64,000 nucleotides of DNA, taken from positions 1-64,000 of the forward strand of contig QAKE01000021.1 of assembly GCA_003343995.1 (NCBI GenBank), in the 5' to 3' direction. Shown in pieces: positions 51,056 to 60,663 of the stretch (the stretch's first letter is position 1; each line of letters opens with the position of its first letter). The notes below the pieces were generated by a model, which worked only from the letters and a program-made list of their open reading frames with translations, had not been told where the DNA came from and made no database searches. This DNA comes from Bacillota bacterium. Its GTDB lineage: Bacteria > Bacillota > Clostridia > Christensenellales > Borkfalkiaceae. The translations under genes and the position numbers were made by a program.

Positions 51056-51622
51056 ATGAATTGGATAGAACTTTCCGGCACGGGGATCGCGCTGGCGATG
51101 GACGCCTTTGCCGTGGCGATGTGCCGCGGGCTGGAAATGAAAAAACTGAATATCAAACATCTGTTGCTCATCGCGCTGACGTTCGGCTTTTTTCAGGCGC
51201 TCATGCCGCTCATCGGCTACGGCGTCAGCTTCTGGCTGAAGGACGTCATCGAGCCGGTGGATCACTGGATCGCTTTCGCGTTGCTCGCGTTTATCGGAAT
51301 CAAAATGATTGTCGAGGCGGTGAAGGGCGGAGAGGAAAAAAGCGAAGAGGGCTTGCATATCAAAATGCTCCTGTTAATGGCGGTCGCCACCAGCATAGAC
51401 GCGCTGGTGGTGGGCATCACCTTCGTCGCCACCGAAACCAACGTGTGGTTGGGGTGCGGCGTCATCGGCGTTATCACCTTCGCGCTCTGCGCCTTCGGCG
51501 TGTTTCTCGGCAACAAGGTAGGCAATAAATTTTCCGATAAAGCGGAAATTTTCGGGGGCGTCGTGCTCATTCTCATCGGATTGAAAATCCTGTTGGAACA
51601 TCTGGGCGTTCTGCCCTTTTAA
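51056..51622 (+). CDS. mntP: Manganese efflux pump MntP
   Basis: This 188-residue membrane protein would export Mn(II). It has six hydrophobic segments in two related halves, each with an acidic motif in a membrane helix (LAMDAFAVAMCRG and TSIDALVVGITF). The ribosome site is poor, and the short upstream gap (86 bases, partly terminator) holds no yybP-ykoY riboswitch, which often controls mntP in other bacteria. Confidence 0.94.
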   Translation: MNWIELSGTGIALAMDAFAVAMCRGLEMKKLNIKHLLLIALTFGFFQALMPLIGYGVSFWLKDVIEPVDHWIAFALLAFIGIKMIVEAVKGGEEKSEEGLHIKMLLLMAVATSIDALVVGITFVATETNVWLGCGVIGVITFALCAFGVFLGNKVGNKFSDKAEIFGGVVLILIGLKILLEHLGVLPF

Positions 51623-51643
51623 AGCGGCTTGCCGCTTTTTTTT
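51621..51643 (+). terminator. Terminator of mntP
   Basis: Stem AAAGCGG/CCGCTTT with a CTTG loop and an eight-T run. Confidence 0.85.
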
Positions 51644-51673
51644 GTGCGCGTAAGCGTTTTTTTGTGTTTTGTA

Positions 51674-51702
51674 TGGACAAAAGGTTTCGCTTATGGTAAA
51701 AT
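51674..51702 (+). promoter_or_regulatory. Promoter of the aldo/keto reductase gene
   Basis: TGGACA (51674-51679), 17-bp spacer, TAAAAT (51697-51702). Confidence 0.65.
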
Positions 51703-51733
51703 AAATAAAAAATCACCGAAAAGGGGAAAGACA

Positions 51734-52774
51734 ATGGACGCGGAAAAATTGAAAGCGATTGCCGAAAAGAACAAACACTATTTGCCGAGCGCGGAGCGTT
51801 ACGCCGCCATGCGCTATCGCCGCGCGGGGACGAGCGGGCTGAAGGTGCCGGAGGTTTCCTTGGGACTTTGGCATAATTTCGGCTCGGTGGACTGTTACGA
51901 AAACATGCGGGATATGATTTTCACCGCGTTCGACGAGGGCGTGACTTTGTTCGACATCGCCAACAACTACGGTCCCGTGCCTTGGAGCGCGGAAAAGAAT
52001 TTCGGAAAGATTCTCAAAAACGACCTTTCTTCTTACCGCGACGAGATGGTCATTACGACGAAGGCGGGATATTACGGCTGGGACGGACCTTACGGCGACG
52101 ACGGCAGCCGCAAATATCTCATCGCAAGTCTGGACCGCAGTCTGAAAAACATCGGCGTGGATTATGTGGACGTGTTCTATCACCACCGACCCGCCAGCGA
52201 AACGCCGCTGGAAGAAACTTGCATGGCGTTAAAACGCATCGTGGACAGCGGTAAGGCGCTTTATATCGGCATTTCCAACTATTTCAGCGAAGATATGGAG
52301 GCGGCGGTGAAGATACTTTCGGAATTTAAAATTCCGATCATATTGGATCAGGTGCGCTATTCCATGTTCGACCGCCGCGTGGAAAACGACGGTCTGCTTT
52401 CGGCGGCGAAACAGGCGGGCGTGGGGCTTACGATCTTTTCGCCCCTCGAACAGGGCATTTTGACCGATCGGTATCTGAACGGTATTCCGGAGGACAGCAG
52501 AGCGGGGCGCGGCGGCTTTTTGAAAAAGAGCGCCATCACCGAGGATACGCTCAATAAGGTGCGCGCGCTCAAAGCCGTTGCCGAAGAGCGCGGGCAAACG
52601 CTTTCGCAGATGGCGCTTTCTTGGGTGATGAAGGAGGACGTCGTTTCCGGCGTGATCGTCGGCGCTTCCAAAAGCGAGCAGATTTTGGAAAATTTGCAGC
52701 TCAACACCTCGTTTGCAAAGGAGGAACTCGCCGCCATCGACGAAATCTGTTTGGGCGAAAAAGCGGAAAAATAA
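51734..52774 (+). CDS. Aldo/keto reductase (YghZ/Kv-beta-like)
   Basis: This 346-residue NADPH-dependent reductase is of the group that includes E. coli YghZ and the voltage-gated potassium channel beta subunit fold. It reads GTSGLKVPEVSLGLW, FDIANNYGP with the catalytic Asp and Tyr, TTKAGYYGW-DGPYG, and FYHHRP with the active-site His. The QVRYSMFDRRVE and SKSEQILENL cofactor motifs come later. The native substrate is unknown; methylglyoxal is a known substrate of relatives. The ATG follows AAGGGG; the upstream in-frame start lies before the promoter. Confidence 0.92.
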   Translation: MDAEKLKAIAEKNKHYLPSAERYAAMRYRRAGTSGLKVPEVSLGLWHNFGSVDCYENMRDMIFTAFDEGVTLFDIANNYGPVPWSAEKNFGKILKNDLSSYRDEMVITTKAGYYGWDGPYGDDGSRKYLIASLDRSLKNIGVDYVDVFYHHRPASETPLEETCMALKRIVDSGKALYIGISNYFSEDMEAAVKILSEFKIPIILDQVRYSMFDRRVENDGLLSAAKQAGVGLTIFSPLEQGILTDRYLNGIPEDSRAGRGGFLKKSAITEDTLNKVRALKAVAEERGQTLSQMALSWVMKEDVVSGVIVGASKSEQILENLQLNTSFAKEELAAIDEICLGEKAEK

Positions 52775-52870
52775 TCGACAAAATTTTATGATCCGTCTTA
52801 TAACTTGCCGAAATCGGCAAATTATTCGACAAAATAATATTTTCGTCGCATAAACAACTTAAATCGTTTT

Positions 52871-52905
52871 ATCTGCCGCGCGGAAACCGTCGCGGCGGAT
52901 TTTTT
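52871..52905 (+). terminator. Terminator of the aldo/keto reductase gene
   Basis: Stem ATCTGCCGCG/CGCGGCGGAT with one wobble pair, then TTTTT. Confidence 0.75.
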
Positions 52906-52997
52906 ATATTTTTGCTTGAAATCGTACGAAAAACGCCTTTTTTCAAAAGAAGAAAGCAAAAAAATCGCCGAAACGGGAAAAGATTTTATTTTTAGTA
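52906..52997. other. Intergenic spacer without recognisable feature
   Basis: The gap between the aldo/keto reductase and hutH is 309 bases (52775-53083). It holds an AT-rich tail, the terminator at 52871 and the hutH promoter at 52998. The stretch between these two shows no further gene or repeat. Confidence 0.6.
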
Positions 52998-53026
52998 TTT
53001 ACAAGCGGGCAAAAGTGTGTTACAAT
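52998..53026 (+). promoter_or_regulatory. Promoter of the hut operon
   Basis: TTTACA (52998-53003), 17-bp spacer, TACAAT (53021-53026). I saw no clear operator or attenuator. Confidence 0.75.
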
Positions 53027-53083
53027 ATATAAAATAAGCGTATAGTAACTTTTATAGAATAACGCGCGCGAGGGAGGGTTGTC

Positions 53084-54610
53084 GTGGAGATCGTACTTAC
53101 GGGAAACGAAATAACGTTGCAGCAGATCGTCAATGTCGCAAGGCAGGGCGCGCAGGTTTCCCTTTCCCCGCTCGCGGAAGAAAAGATTAAAAATTCGCGG
53201 CGCGTGGTGGACGAGCTCGTGCGCGATTCCAAAGTGGTTTACGGCGTAACCACCGGTTTCGGCATGTTCAGCGAAACCTTTATCGAAAAGCAGTTCACCA
53301 ACAGCCTGCAAAAAAATCTCATCGTGTCCCATGCGGTGGGCGCGGGGGATAATTTTCCCGACGAGGTGGTGCGCGCGGCGATGCTCCTTCGCGTAAACAA
53401 CTTCGCAAACGGCTATTCGGGCATCCGCTACGAAACGGTGAAAACGCTCGTCGACATGCTGAATAAGGGCGTAACCCCCGTCGTTCCCGAAAAGGGTTCG
53501 CTGGGCGCGAGCGGCGATCTGGTGCCCTTGGCGCACATGGTTTTGCCCTTGCTCGGCTTGGGGCAGGCGCGCTATAGAGGAAAAATTTTATCGGGCGCGG
53601 AGGCGATGAACGCCGCGGGCATTTCCACGCAGGAGCTCACGCAGAAGGAAGGGCTTGCCTTAATCAACGGCACGCAGTTCATGACGGCGGTGGGCGCGCT
53701 TACGGTGTACGACGCGCTGGAGCTTTTGAAGGTCGCGGACATCGCCGCGGCGATGAGCTTCGAGGCGCAGAACGGCATCGTGGACGCGTTGGACGAGCGT
53801 ATGCATATCATCCGCCCGCACAAGGGGCAGATCGATTCCGCTCGCCTCGTCGCCCGCCTGTTACATGGCAGCAAAAACGTGACGAAGCAAGGCGAGGTGC
53901 GCGTGCAGGACGCCTATTCGCTCCGCTGTACCCCGCAGGTGCACGGCGCGAGCAAGGACGCCGTCAATTACGTAAAGAGCAAGGTGGATATCGAAATCAA
54001 TTCGGTCACCGATAACCCCGTCATCTTCTCCGATAGCGGGGAGGCGGTTTCCGGCGGGAATTTCCACGGTCAGCCGGTGGCGCTCGCTTTCGACTTTCTC
54101 GGCATCGCGCTGGCGGAAATCGCCGACGTTTCCGAGCGCAGAATCGAGCGCATGGTCAACTCCGCGCTTTCCGGCCTTCCCTCCTTTTTGGTCGAACACG
54201 GGGGGGTGAACAGCGGGTTTATGATCGTGCAATACACCGCGGCGGCGCTCGTTTCGGAAAACAAGGTGCTCGCGCATCCCGCGAGCGTCGATTCCATTCC
54301 CTCGAGCGCAAATCAGGAAGATCACGTGTCCATGGGCACCATTGCGGCGCGCAAGGCGCGGGAAATTCTGCAAAACGCCCGCAGGGTGCTGTCCATCGAG
54401 CTGATGTGCGCCTGTCAGGCCATCGACCTTCGCGGCGACAAGGGGCTGGGCGTGGGCACGCAGGCGGCGTACGACTGTATCAGAAAGGTCGTGCCCTATC
54501 TCACGGAGGACCGTCCGCTTTACGGCGACATCAACCTTTCGGAAGAGCAAATCGTAAACGGTTCGCTGGTGGCGGCGGTGGAAAACGCCGCGGGGAAAAT
54601 GGAGTTTTGA
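53084..54610 (+). CDS. hutH: Histidine ammonia-lyase
   Basis: HutH removes ammonia from histidine to give urocanate. The 508-residue protein contains the self-forming MIO cofactor triad Ala-Ser-Gly in GSLGASGDLVPLAHM (near residues 142-144). Further motifs are VYGVTTGFG and NPVIFSD. The start is GTG at 53084, preceded by GAGGGAGG. The next gene starts one base after its stop. Confidence 0.97.
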   Translation: MEIVLTGNEITLQQIVNVARQGAQVSLSPLAEEKIKNSRRVVDELVRDSKVVYGVTTGFGMFSETFIEKQFTNSLQKNLIVSHAVGAGDNFPDEVVRAAMLLRVNNFANGYSGIRYETVKTLVDMLNKGVTPVVPEKGSLGASGDLVPLAHMVLPLLGLGQARYRGKILSGAEAMNAAGISTQELTQKEGLALINGTQFMTAVGALTVYDALELLKVADIAAAMSFEAQNGIVDALDERMHIIRPHKGQIDSARLVARLLHGSKNVTKQGEVRVQDAYSLRCTPQVHGASKDAVNYVKSKVDIEINSVTDNPVIFSDSGEAVSGGNFHGQPVALAFDFLGIALAEIADVSERRIERMVNSALSGLPSFLVEHGGVNSGFMIVQYTAAALVSENKVLAHPASVDSIPSSANQEDHVSMGTIAARKAREILQNARRVLSIELMCACQAIDLRGDKGLGVGTQAAYDCIRKVVPYLTEDRPLYGDINLSEEQIVNGSLVAAVENAAGKMEF

Positions 54611-54611
54611 T

Positions 54612-56606
54612 ATGCGCATCGATTTAAAAGCGGTCATGGGGGAAAACGGCAGACTGCCTTCCGCCCCGAGTTTTGAAAAAAATATCCGCCGCGCGCCAAA
54701 ACGCACGGCAAAATTGAGCGAAACGCAGAAAAAGCTCGCGTTGAAAAACGCGCTGCGCTATATTCCCGAAGAATGGCACGAGGCGATCGCGCCGGAGTTT
54801 AAAAAAGAGCTGGAGGAGCGGGGGCGTATCTACGGCTACCGTTTCCGCCCGAAGGGCAGGATCTACGGCAAACCCGTCGGCGAATACAAGGGGAAATGCG
54901 TCGAGGGAAAGGCGTTTCAGGTGATGATCGACAACAACCTCGATTTCGACGTGGCGCTCTATCCCTACGAGCTGGTCACTTACGGCGAAACGGGGCAGGT
55001 ATGCCAGAATTGGATGCAGTACCGGCTCATTAAAAAATATCTCGAAGAACTCACCGACGAACAGACGCTCGTCGTGGCGAGCGGGCACCCCGCGGGGCTG
55101 TTCGCGTCGCATAAAACGTCGCCGCGGGTGACGATTACCAACGGTTTGATGATCGGCATGTTCGACGACGCCGACAATTGGGCGAAAGCCGTCGCCATGG
55201 GCGTTTCCAGCTACGGGCAGATGACGGCGGGCGGCTGGATGTATATCGGCCCGCAGGGCATCGTGCACGGCACGTTCAACACGCTGCTGAATGCAGGAAG
55301 AAAGGTGCTCGGCATCCCGCAGGACGGCGATTTAAGGGGCAAACTGTTCGTAACGTCGGGGCTGGGCGGCATGAGCGGCGCGCAGCCGAAAGCGGCGGAA
55401 ATCGCCCGCGCCGCGGCGATCGTCGCCGAGGTGGACGACTCCCGCATAGAAACGCGGCGTTCCCAAGGCTGGGTGCACCGCGTGACGGACAGCGCGGCGG
55501 AGGCTTTCGAGTGGGCGGAAAGCGCCTGCAAAGAGGGCAGGAGCGAATCGATCGCCTATCACGGCAACGTGGTGGATTTGTTGGAATACGCCGCGGAACG
55601 CGACATACATATCGACCTTTTATCCGATCAGACGAGCTGCCACGTGCCTTACGACGGCGGGTACTGCCCGCAGGGGATCACCTTTGAGGAGCGCACGCGG
55701 CTGCTGGAAACCGACCGCGAGGCGTTCAAAAAAGCGGTGGATATTTCTCTCGTCAAGCATTTCAGGCTCATTCAAAAGCTCGCGGCAAAGGGAACGTATT
55801 TCTTCGATTACGGCAATTCCTTCATGAAAGCGGTGTTCGACGCCGGCGCGAAGGACATCGCGAAAAACGGGCGCGATACCGACGAGGGCTTTATCTTCCC
55901 CTCCTATGTGGAGGACATCATGGGGCCCATGCTCTTCGATTACGGTTACGGTCCCTTCCGTTGGTGCTGTCTGTCGGGAAAGGCGGAAGACCTGCGGAAA
56001 ACCGACGCGGCGGCGATGAGCGTCATCGATCCCGACCGCAGGGGGCAGGACAGGGACAATTATATCTGGATACGCGACGCGGAAAAGAACGACCTCGTCG
56101 TCGGCACGAAATGCCGTATTTTGTATCAGGACGCCTTCGGGCGGCGCGACATCGCGCTGAAATTCAACGCCATGGTGCGCGCGGGGGAAATCGGCCCCGT
56201 GATGCTGGGGCGCGACCATCACGACACCGGCGGCACCGATTCCCCGTTTCGGGAAACGAGCAATATTTACGACGGCAGCAACGTCACCGCGGATATGGCG
56301 GTGCAGTGCTTTGCCGGCAACGCCGCGCGGGGCATGAGCCTCGTCGCCCTGCATAACGGCGGGGGCGTGGGCATCGGCAAGGCGATCAACGGCGGGTTCG
56401 GGCTTGTGCTCGACGGCAGCGAACGGGTGGACGAAATTATCGAAAAAGCCGTCGTGTGGGATACCATGGCGGGCGTTGCCCGCCGAAATTGGGCGAGAAA
56501 CGAACACGCGGTGGAAGTTGTAAAAGAATATAACGAAAAAACGAACGATTGCATCACCGTACCGACGGTTGCGAGCGACGAGCTCGTGGAAAGGGTGATG
56601 AAATGA
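54612..56606 (+). CDS. hutU: Urocanate hydratase
   Basis: HutU adds water to urocanate with tightly bound NAD, giving imidazolonepropionate. At 664 residues it is the long form, about 110 residues more than the proteobacterial enzyme. It has VASGHPAGLF near residue 155, the GGWMYIGPQGIVHGT motif, the DQTSCHVPYDGGYCP segment, and GRDHHDTGG. Its stop overlaps hutI (ATGA). Confidence 0.96.
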   Translation: MRIDLKAVMGENGRLPSAPSFEKNIRRAPKRTAKLSETQKKLALKNALRYIPEEWHEAIAPEFKKELEERGRIYGYRFRPKGRIYGKPVGEYKGKCVEGKAFQVMIDNNLDFDVALYPYELVTYGETGQVCQNWMQYRLIKKYLEELTDEQTLVVASGHPAGLFASHKTSPRVTITNGLMIGMFDDADNWAKAVAMGVSSYGQMTAGGWMYIGPQGIVHGTFNTLLNAGRKVLGIPQDGDLRGKLFVTSGLGGMSGAQPKAAEIARAAAIVAEVDDSRIETRRSQGWVHRVTDSAAEAFEWAESACKEGRSESIAYHGNVVDLLEYAAERDIHIDLLSDQTSCHVPYDGGYCPQGITFEERTRLLETDREAFKKAVDISLVKHFRLIQKLAAKGTYFFDYGNSFMKAVFDAGAKDIAKNGRDTDEGFIFPSYVEDIMGPMLFDYGYGPFRWCCLSGKAEDLRKTDAAAMSVIDPDRRGQDRDNYIWIRDAEKNDLVVGTKCRILYQDAFGRRDIALKFNAMVRAGEIGPVMLGRDHHDTGGTDSPFRETSNIYDGSNVTADMAVQCFAGNAARGMSLVALHNGGGVGIGKAINGGFGLVLDGSERVDEIIEKAVVWDTMAGVARRNWARNEHAVEVVKEYNEKTNDCITVPTVASDELVERVMK

Positions 56607-57832
56607 GCCGATTTTTGGTGACCGACATCGGCGAACTCGTCACCTCGGCGGGCGGCGTAAAGCGCGGAAAGGAAATGCAAAACGTCGGCGTCGTGAAAGA
56701 CGGCGCGTTTTTCGTGGCGGACGGAATCATCGAAGCCGTCGGCACGCGGGAAGAATTGGAAAAACGATACCGCGGGGAAGAACGCCTTTCCTGCAGCGGC
56801 GCGCTCGTTACCGCCGGTTTTGTGGACAGCCACACCCATGCGGTGTTCGGCGGCGAGCGGGCGGAAGAATTCGCCATGCGCCTCGGCGGCGCGTCGTACA
56901 TGTCCATTATGGAGAGCGGCGGGGGCATTGCGAGTACCGTGAACGCGACGCGCGCGGCGACGGAGGAGGAACTCGTTTCTTCGGCGAAGGAGCACCTCGG
57001 CAGAATGCTTTCCTTCGGCGTTACGACGGCGGAGGTAAAGAGCGGCTACGGCCTCGATCTGCAAACGGAATTAAAACAGCTTTCCGCCATTCGGAAGCTA
57101 AAGGAAATTCAGTCCGTGGAACTCGTTTCCACCTATATGGGGGCGCACGCCGTGCCCGAAGGAACGGGCGCGGACGAATATATCGATCGGTGCGTAACGG
57201 AATTTTTGCCGAAGATCGCCGAAAGCGGTCTGGCGGAATTTGCCGACGTGTTCTGCGAAAAGGGCGTGTTTTCCTTAGCGCAGAGCGAAAAATATCTTTT
57301 GCGGGCGAAAGAGCTCGGGTTCAAACTGAAACTGCACGCCGACGAAATGTGTACCTTCGGCGGGGCGGGGCTGGCGGCAAAACTCGGCGCCCATTCCGCC
57401 GATCATCTGCTCAAAATCGGGAAAGAAGATATAAAACGGCTTGCGAAGTCGGACACGGTTGCCACCGTGTTGCCGCTTACGGCGTTTTGTCTGGGGGAGG
57501 AATACGCCCCCGCGCGGGCGCTCATCGACGGCGGCGCGATCGTCGCCGCGGCAAGCGATTTCAACGCCGGCAGCTGCTGCACCTATTCCGTGCCGCTCAT
57601 GATCGCGCTTTGCTGCATCTACATGAAAATGAGCGTGGAGGAAACGCTGACCGCCTTGACCGTCAACGGCGCGGCGGCGTGCGGCAGGGAAAAAACCGTC
57701 GGCAGCATCGAGGCGGGAAAGCAGGCGGACTTCGTTGTATTTTCCTGTAATAAAAAGGAATTTCTGCCGTATTACACGGGGCTGAACCTCGTGAAATCGG
57801 TGTTCAAAAAGGGAGTAAAAGTTTATGGTTAA
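56603..57832 (+). CDS. hutI: Imidazolonepropionase
   Basis: HutI hydrolyses imidazolonepropionate to formiminoglutamate. The 409-residue metal-dependent amidohydrolase has the metal site VDSHTHAVFGG, the KSGYGLDLQTELK strand, and LHADEMCTFGGAGLAA. SDFNAGSCCTYSVPLMIALCC completes the family pattern (shown here in part). ATG 56603 overlaps the hutU stop. An upstream frame extension inside hutU was rejected. Confidence 0.96.
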   Translation: MSRFLVTDIGELVTSAGGVKRGKEMQNVGVVKDGAFFVADGIIEAVGTREELEKRYRGEERLSCSGALVTAGFVDSHTHAVFGGERAEEFAMRLGGASYMSIMESGGGIASTVNATRAATEEELVSSAKEHLGRMLSFGVTTAEVKSGYGLDLQTELKQLSAIRKLKEIQSVELVSTYMGAHAVPEGTGADEYIDRCVTEFLPKIAESGLAEFADVFCEKGVFSLAQSEKYLLRAKELGFKLKLHADEMCTFGGAGLAAKLGAHSADHLLKIGKEDIKRLAKSDTVATVLPLTAFCLGEEYAPARALIDGGAIVAAASDFNAGSCCTYSVPLMIALCCIYMKMSVEETLTALTVNGAAACGREKTVGSIEAGKQADFVVFSCNKKEFLPYYTGLNLVKSVFKKGVKVYG

Positions 57833-58718
57833 ACTGCTCGAATGCGTGCCGAATTACAGCGAAGGCAGGGATTTAAACAAGGTGGAGCAAATCGTCGACT
57901 GTTTCCGCGGCAAAGAGGGCGTGAAACTTTTGGATTATTCCTCCGATAAAGATCATAACCGCACGGTGGTCACCGTCATCGGCGAAATCGAGCCGCTGAA
58001 AGCCGCCGTCACCGCGTCGATCGGCAAGGCTTTGGAGCTTATCGACATGACCAAGCACGAGGGTCAGCACCTCCGCATGGGCGCGGTGGACGTCGTGCCC
58101 TTCATTCCCGTGAAAAATACTACCGTCGAGGACGCCGACGCGGCGGCGAAAGCCGTTGCGAAGGCGGCGGGCGAGGCCTTCGGACAGCCGTTTTTCCTCT
58201 ACGAACAGTCGGCGAGCGCGCCGCACCGCGTTAATCTGGCGGACGTGCGCAAGGGGCAGTTCGAGGGCATGGCGGAAAAGATGAAGGACCCGCTGTGGAA
58301 ACCCGATTTCGGTCCGGAAACGGTACACCCCACCGGCGGCGTAACCGCCATCGGGGCGCGCCCGCCCCTCGTGGCGTTCAACGTGAACCTCGCCACCGAT
58401 AATTTGGAAATTGCAAAGAACATCGTCAAAGCGGTGCGCTATATCAACGGCGGGTTCCGCTATTGCAAGGCGATGCCCGTGGCGCTGGAAGAGCGGGGCA
58501 TCGCGCAGGTTTCCATGAATTTGACGGATTTCACCAAAACGGCGGTTTACCGCGTGTTCGAGGCGATCAAAACCGAGGCGAAGCGTTACGGCGTGAACGT
58601 GATCGGCAGCGAGGTCGTCGGGCTGGTGCCCATGCAGGCGCTCGTCGACTGCGCGGAATATTATCTGCAAATCGAAAATTTTTCCATAGAACAGGTGCTG
58701 GAGAGCCGATTGATATGA
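57825..58718 (+). CDS. ftcD: Glutamate formimidoyltransferase
   Basis: This enzyme moves the formimino group of formiminoglutamate to tetrahydrofolate, giving glutamate. The 297-residue protein matches the N-terminal half of mammalian FTCD: LLECVPNYSEGRD, DHNRTVVTV, GQHLRMGAVDVVPFIP, PTGGVTAIGARPPLVAFNVNL (shown in part), and MNLTDF. It overlaps hutI by eight bases and fchA by four, so the two FTCD halves are separate proteins here. Confidence 0.95.
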   Translation: MVKLLECVPNYSEGRDLNKVEQIVDCFRGKEGVKLLDYSSDKDHNRTVVTVIGEIEPLKAAVTASIGKALELIDMTKHEGQHLRMGAVDVVPFIPVKNTTVEDADAAAKAVAKAAGEAFGQPFFLYEQSASAPHRVNLADVRKGQFEGMAEKMKDPLWKPDFGPETVHPTGGVTAIGARPPLVAFNVNLATDNLEIAKNIVKAVRYINGGFRYCKAMPVALEERGIAQVSMNLTDFTKTAVYRVFEAIKTEAKRYGVNVIGSEVVGLVPMQALVDCAEYYLQIENFSIEQVLESRLI

Positions 58719-59347
58719 GTTTGACCGATTTGAGCGTGAAGGACTTTCTCGCGGAAACGGCGTCCTCGTCGCCCTCCACGGGCGGCGGCTGCGTTTCGGC
58801 GCTCGCGGGCGCGCTGTCCGCGGCGCTTTCCGCCATGGTGGCAAACCTGACGGACGGCGAAAAATACGGCGACGTGTGCGAGGAAATGCGGCAAATTGCC
58901 GAAAAAGCCGCCGCGTTGAAGGATAAACTCGCCGCCTCGGTGCAAAAGGACGCCGACAGCTTTTCGGAATATATGGCGGCGCTGAAACTGCCGAAGGATA
59001 CCGAGGAAAACATCGCGTTGCGCCGCGCGGCGATGCAGCGGGGCTTGAAAAACGCCGCGCTCGTGCCGCTGGAAACGGCGGAGCGCGCGCTGGAAATTTT
59101 TCCGCTGGCGGCGGCGGTGGTGAAAAGGGGCAATCAAAACGCTTTGAGCGACGGGTTGGTTTCCGCCATGCTGGCGAAAACGGCGGTGTACGGCGCGCTG
59201 TTCAACGTGCGCATCAATCTCGGCGGGATCAAGGACGCGGCGTTTGCGGAAGAGATTTTCGCAAAAACGGACGAGATAAAAAAACAAGCGGAAGAAAGCG
59301 AACGGGCAATATTGCGTTCGGCGGAGCTTTCCGCGGCGTTCGCTTAA
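58715..59347 (+). CDS. fchA: Methenyltetrahydrofolate cyclohydrolase/formimidoyl-THF cyclodeaminase
   Basis: This 210-residue protein releases ammonia from formimino-tetrahydrofolate and yields methenyl-tetrahydrofolate, ending histidine degradation. It matches the C-terminal half of FTCD: FLAETASSSPSTGGGCVSAL, then the helical MVANLTDGEKYGD segment and KRGNQNALSDGLVSAMLAK (shown in part). Its ATG overlaps the ftcD stop. The cluster therefore yields glutamate, ammonia and a one-carbon unit from histidine. Confidence 0.94.
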   Translation: MSLTDLSVKDFLAETASSSPSTGGGCVSALAGALSAALSAMVANLTDGEKYGDVCEEMRQIAEKAAALKDKLAASVQKDADSFSEYMAALKLPKDTEENIALRRAAMQRGLKNAALVPLETAERALEIFPLAAAVVKRGNQNALSDGLVSAMLAKTAVYGALFNVRINLGGIKDAAFAEEIFAKTDEIKKQAEESERAILRSAELSAAFA

Positions 59348-59481
59348 AAAAGCGGGCGAGAAGGGGCTTTCGGTAGTTTATAAGGATATTTTGCGCCGAA
59401 ACGCTTTACCCAAGTAAAACATTTGTATCGGTAAAACACCGCACGAGCGGTATTTTATAAAAAAGGAGAAGGAGAAAAACA

Positions 59482-60618
59482 ATGAAAAAAGCATGGAAAT
59501 TACTGTGCGCACTGCTTGCTGCGGTGCTGGCGTTCGGGCTCGTCGCCTGCAACCCCGAGAAAGGGCCGGATGACGGCGGTAACGGAGGGAATGAGACAAA
59601 GATCGAAATCGCAGGCACGTATAGCATCGATTTGTCTGCCATGGAGATGCCTCTTACGATTTATTTAAAAGTAGAGGAAAACGGGGATTTTAAATTTTCC
59701 AATACCAAGACCTTCGAGATGGAAAAGTCGTCGGGCACTATCAGCAAAACCAGTACCGATTACCTAATGCTGTACAAAAAGGTGAACGGGAATGACGTAA
59801 CGGGAAAAACTTGTAATTTAACAAAAGAAACAAACGGCAATTTAAAATTTGTTGGTACAATTTTATATGCAAGTGTAACTATTCCGAGTCCGATGCAAAA
59901 TGAAGATACGGGAGACGACGTATATTTCTTTGGCGTACCCGTAACGGGGGACGAAGGTGGCGAGAGCGGCAATACTCTGGAAATCGGGTTGTATAAATGG
60001 TCCGACGAAAAGAATCAATACTATCTTAATCTGTTGGAAGGCGGCAGCTTTACCGCGTTCGTTTATTATACGGGAATGGCTTCGGGGTATGCTTACGACT
60101 ACGGTACGTATACGAAAATGGGGGCTATGTGCAGAATGACTTCTTCCGTATATAAAGATGCGGAAGATAAAACAAAGCCGTTGACGGAATCGGTTACAGT
60201 TGATACGGAAGGCGTGATTAAAGCCGACGTTAAATTGACTCCCTTTGCAAAAGCCACAAAAGAAATCACGCTTACGGCGGTAACGGAAAAGGTTGATGTG
60301 GCATTAACGTATGAGGGGACGAAAGTGATGCCTCCGATGATGGGAAATGCGACATATAATCTTGAACTGACGATTCTTTCGGACGGTTCGTATACGTTTA
60401 CGTCGACAAACGTTTCGGGCGAGGGCGAGCCTTATACCGAAACGGGCTTTATCGGTTTGGAGAACAATATGAGCGGTAAAGGCGTTATTATTCCGCAGGG
60501 AGTAACGACCGCAGGAGAAATTACCATTGGAGAAGACGAATCTATTACGTTTAAAGTTCCCGTGGTTACGGGCACGCCTCGCGGCAGTGTAACGTTGGCG
60601 CCTAAAGCGGCGGCGTAA
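59482..60618 (+). CDS. Lipoprotein with repeated beta-rich units, unknown
   Basis: This 378-residue exported lipoprotein has the lipobox FGLVAC and a Gly/Asp-rich linker. The remainder is beta-strand-rich and seems to hold about three related units, each with a strand, a G-(S/D)-(F/Y) turn, and an aromatic strand (GDFKFSNT, GSFTAFVYY, GSYTFTSTN). I do not recognise a named family. GGAG precedes the ATG. It is somewhat AT-richer than the hut genes before it. A surface or solute-binding role is only a guess. Confidence 0.78.
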   Translation: MKKAWKLLCALLAAVLAFGLVACNPEKGPDDGGNGGNETKIEIAGTYSIDLSAMEMPLTIYLKVEENGDFKFSNTKTFEMEKSSGTISKTSTDYLMLYKKVNGNDVTGKTCNLTKETNGNLKFVGTILYASVTIPSPMQNEDTGDDVYFFGVPVTGDEGGESGNTLEIGLYKWSDEKNQYYLNLLEGGSFTAFVYYTGMASGYAYDYGTYTKMGAMCRMTSSVYKDAEDKTKPLTESVTVDTEGVIKADVKLTPFAKATKEITLTAVTEKVDVALTYEGTKVMPPMMGNATYNLELTILSDGSYTFTSTNVSGEGEPYTETGFIGLENNMSGKGVIIPQGVTTAGEITIGEDESITFKVPVVTGTPRGSVTLAPKAAA

Positions 60619-60663
60619 ATTTGCGGAAACGAAAAATAACAGAAACAATAAGGAGAACGTATT

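Noticed and set aside
53084..59347. Separate ftcD and fchA genes as a broken FTCD gene
   Set aside because: Split forms are normal in bacteria; each gene has intact motifs and a coupled start.
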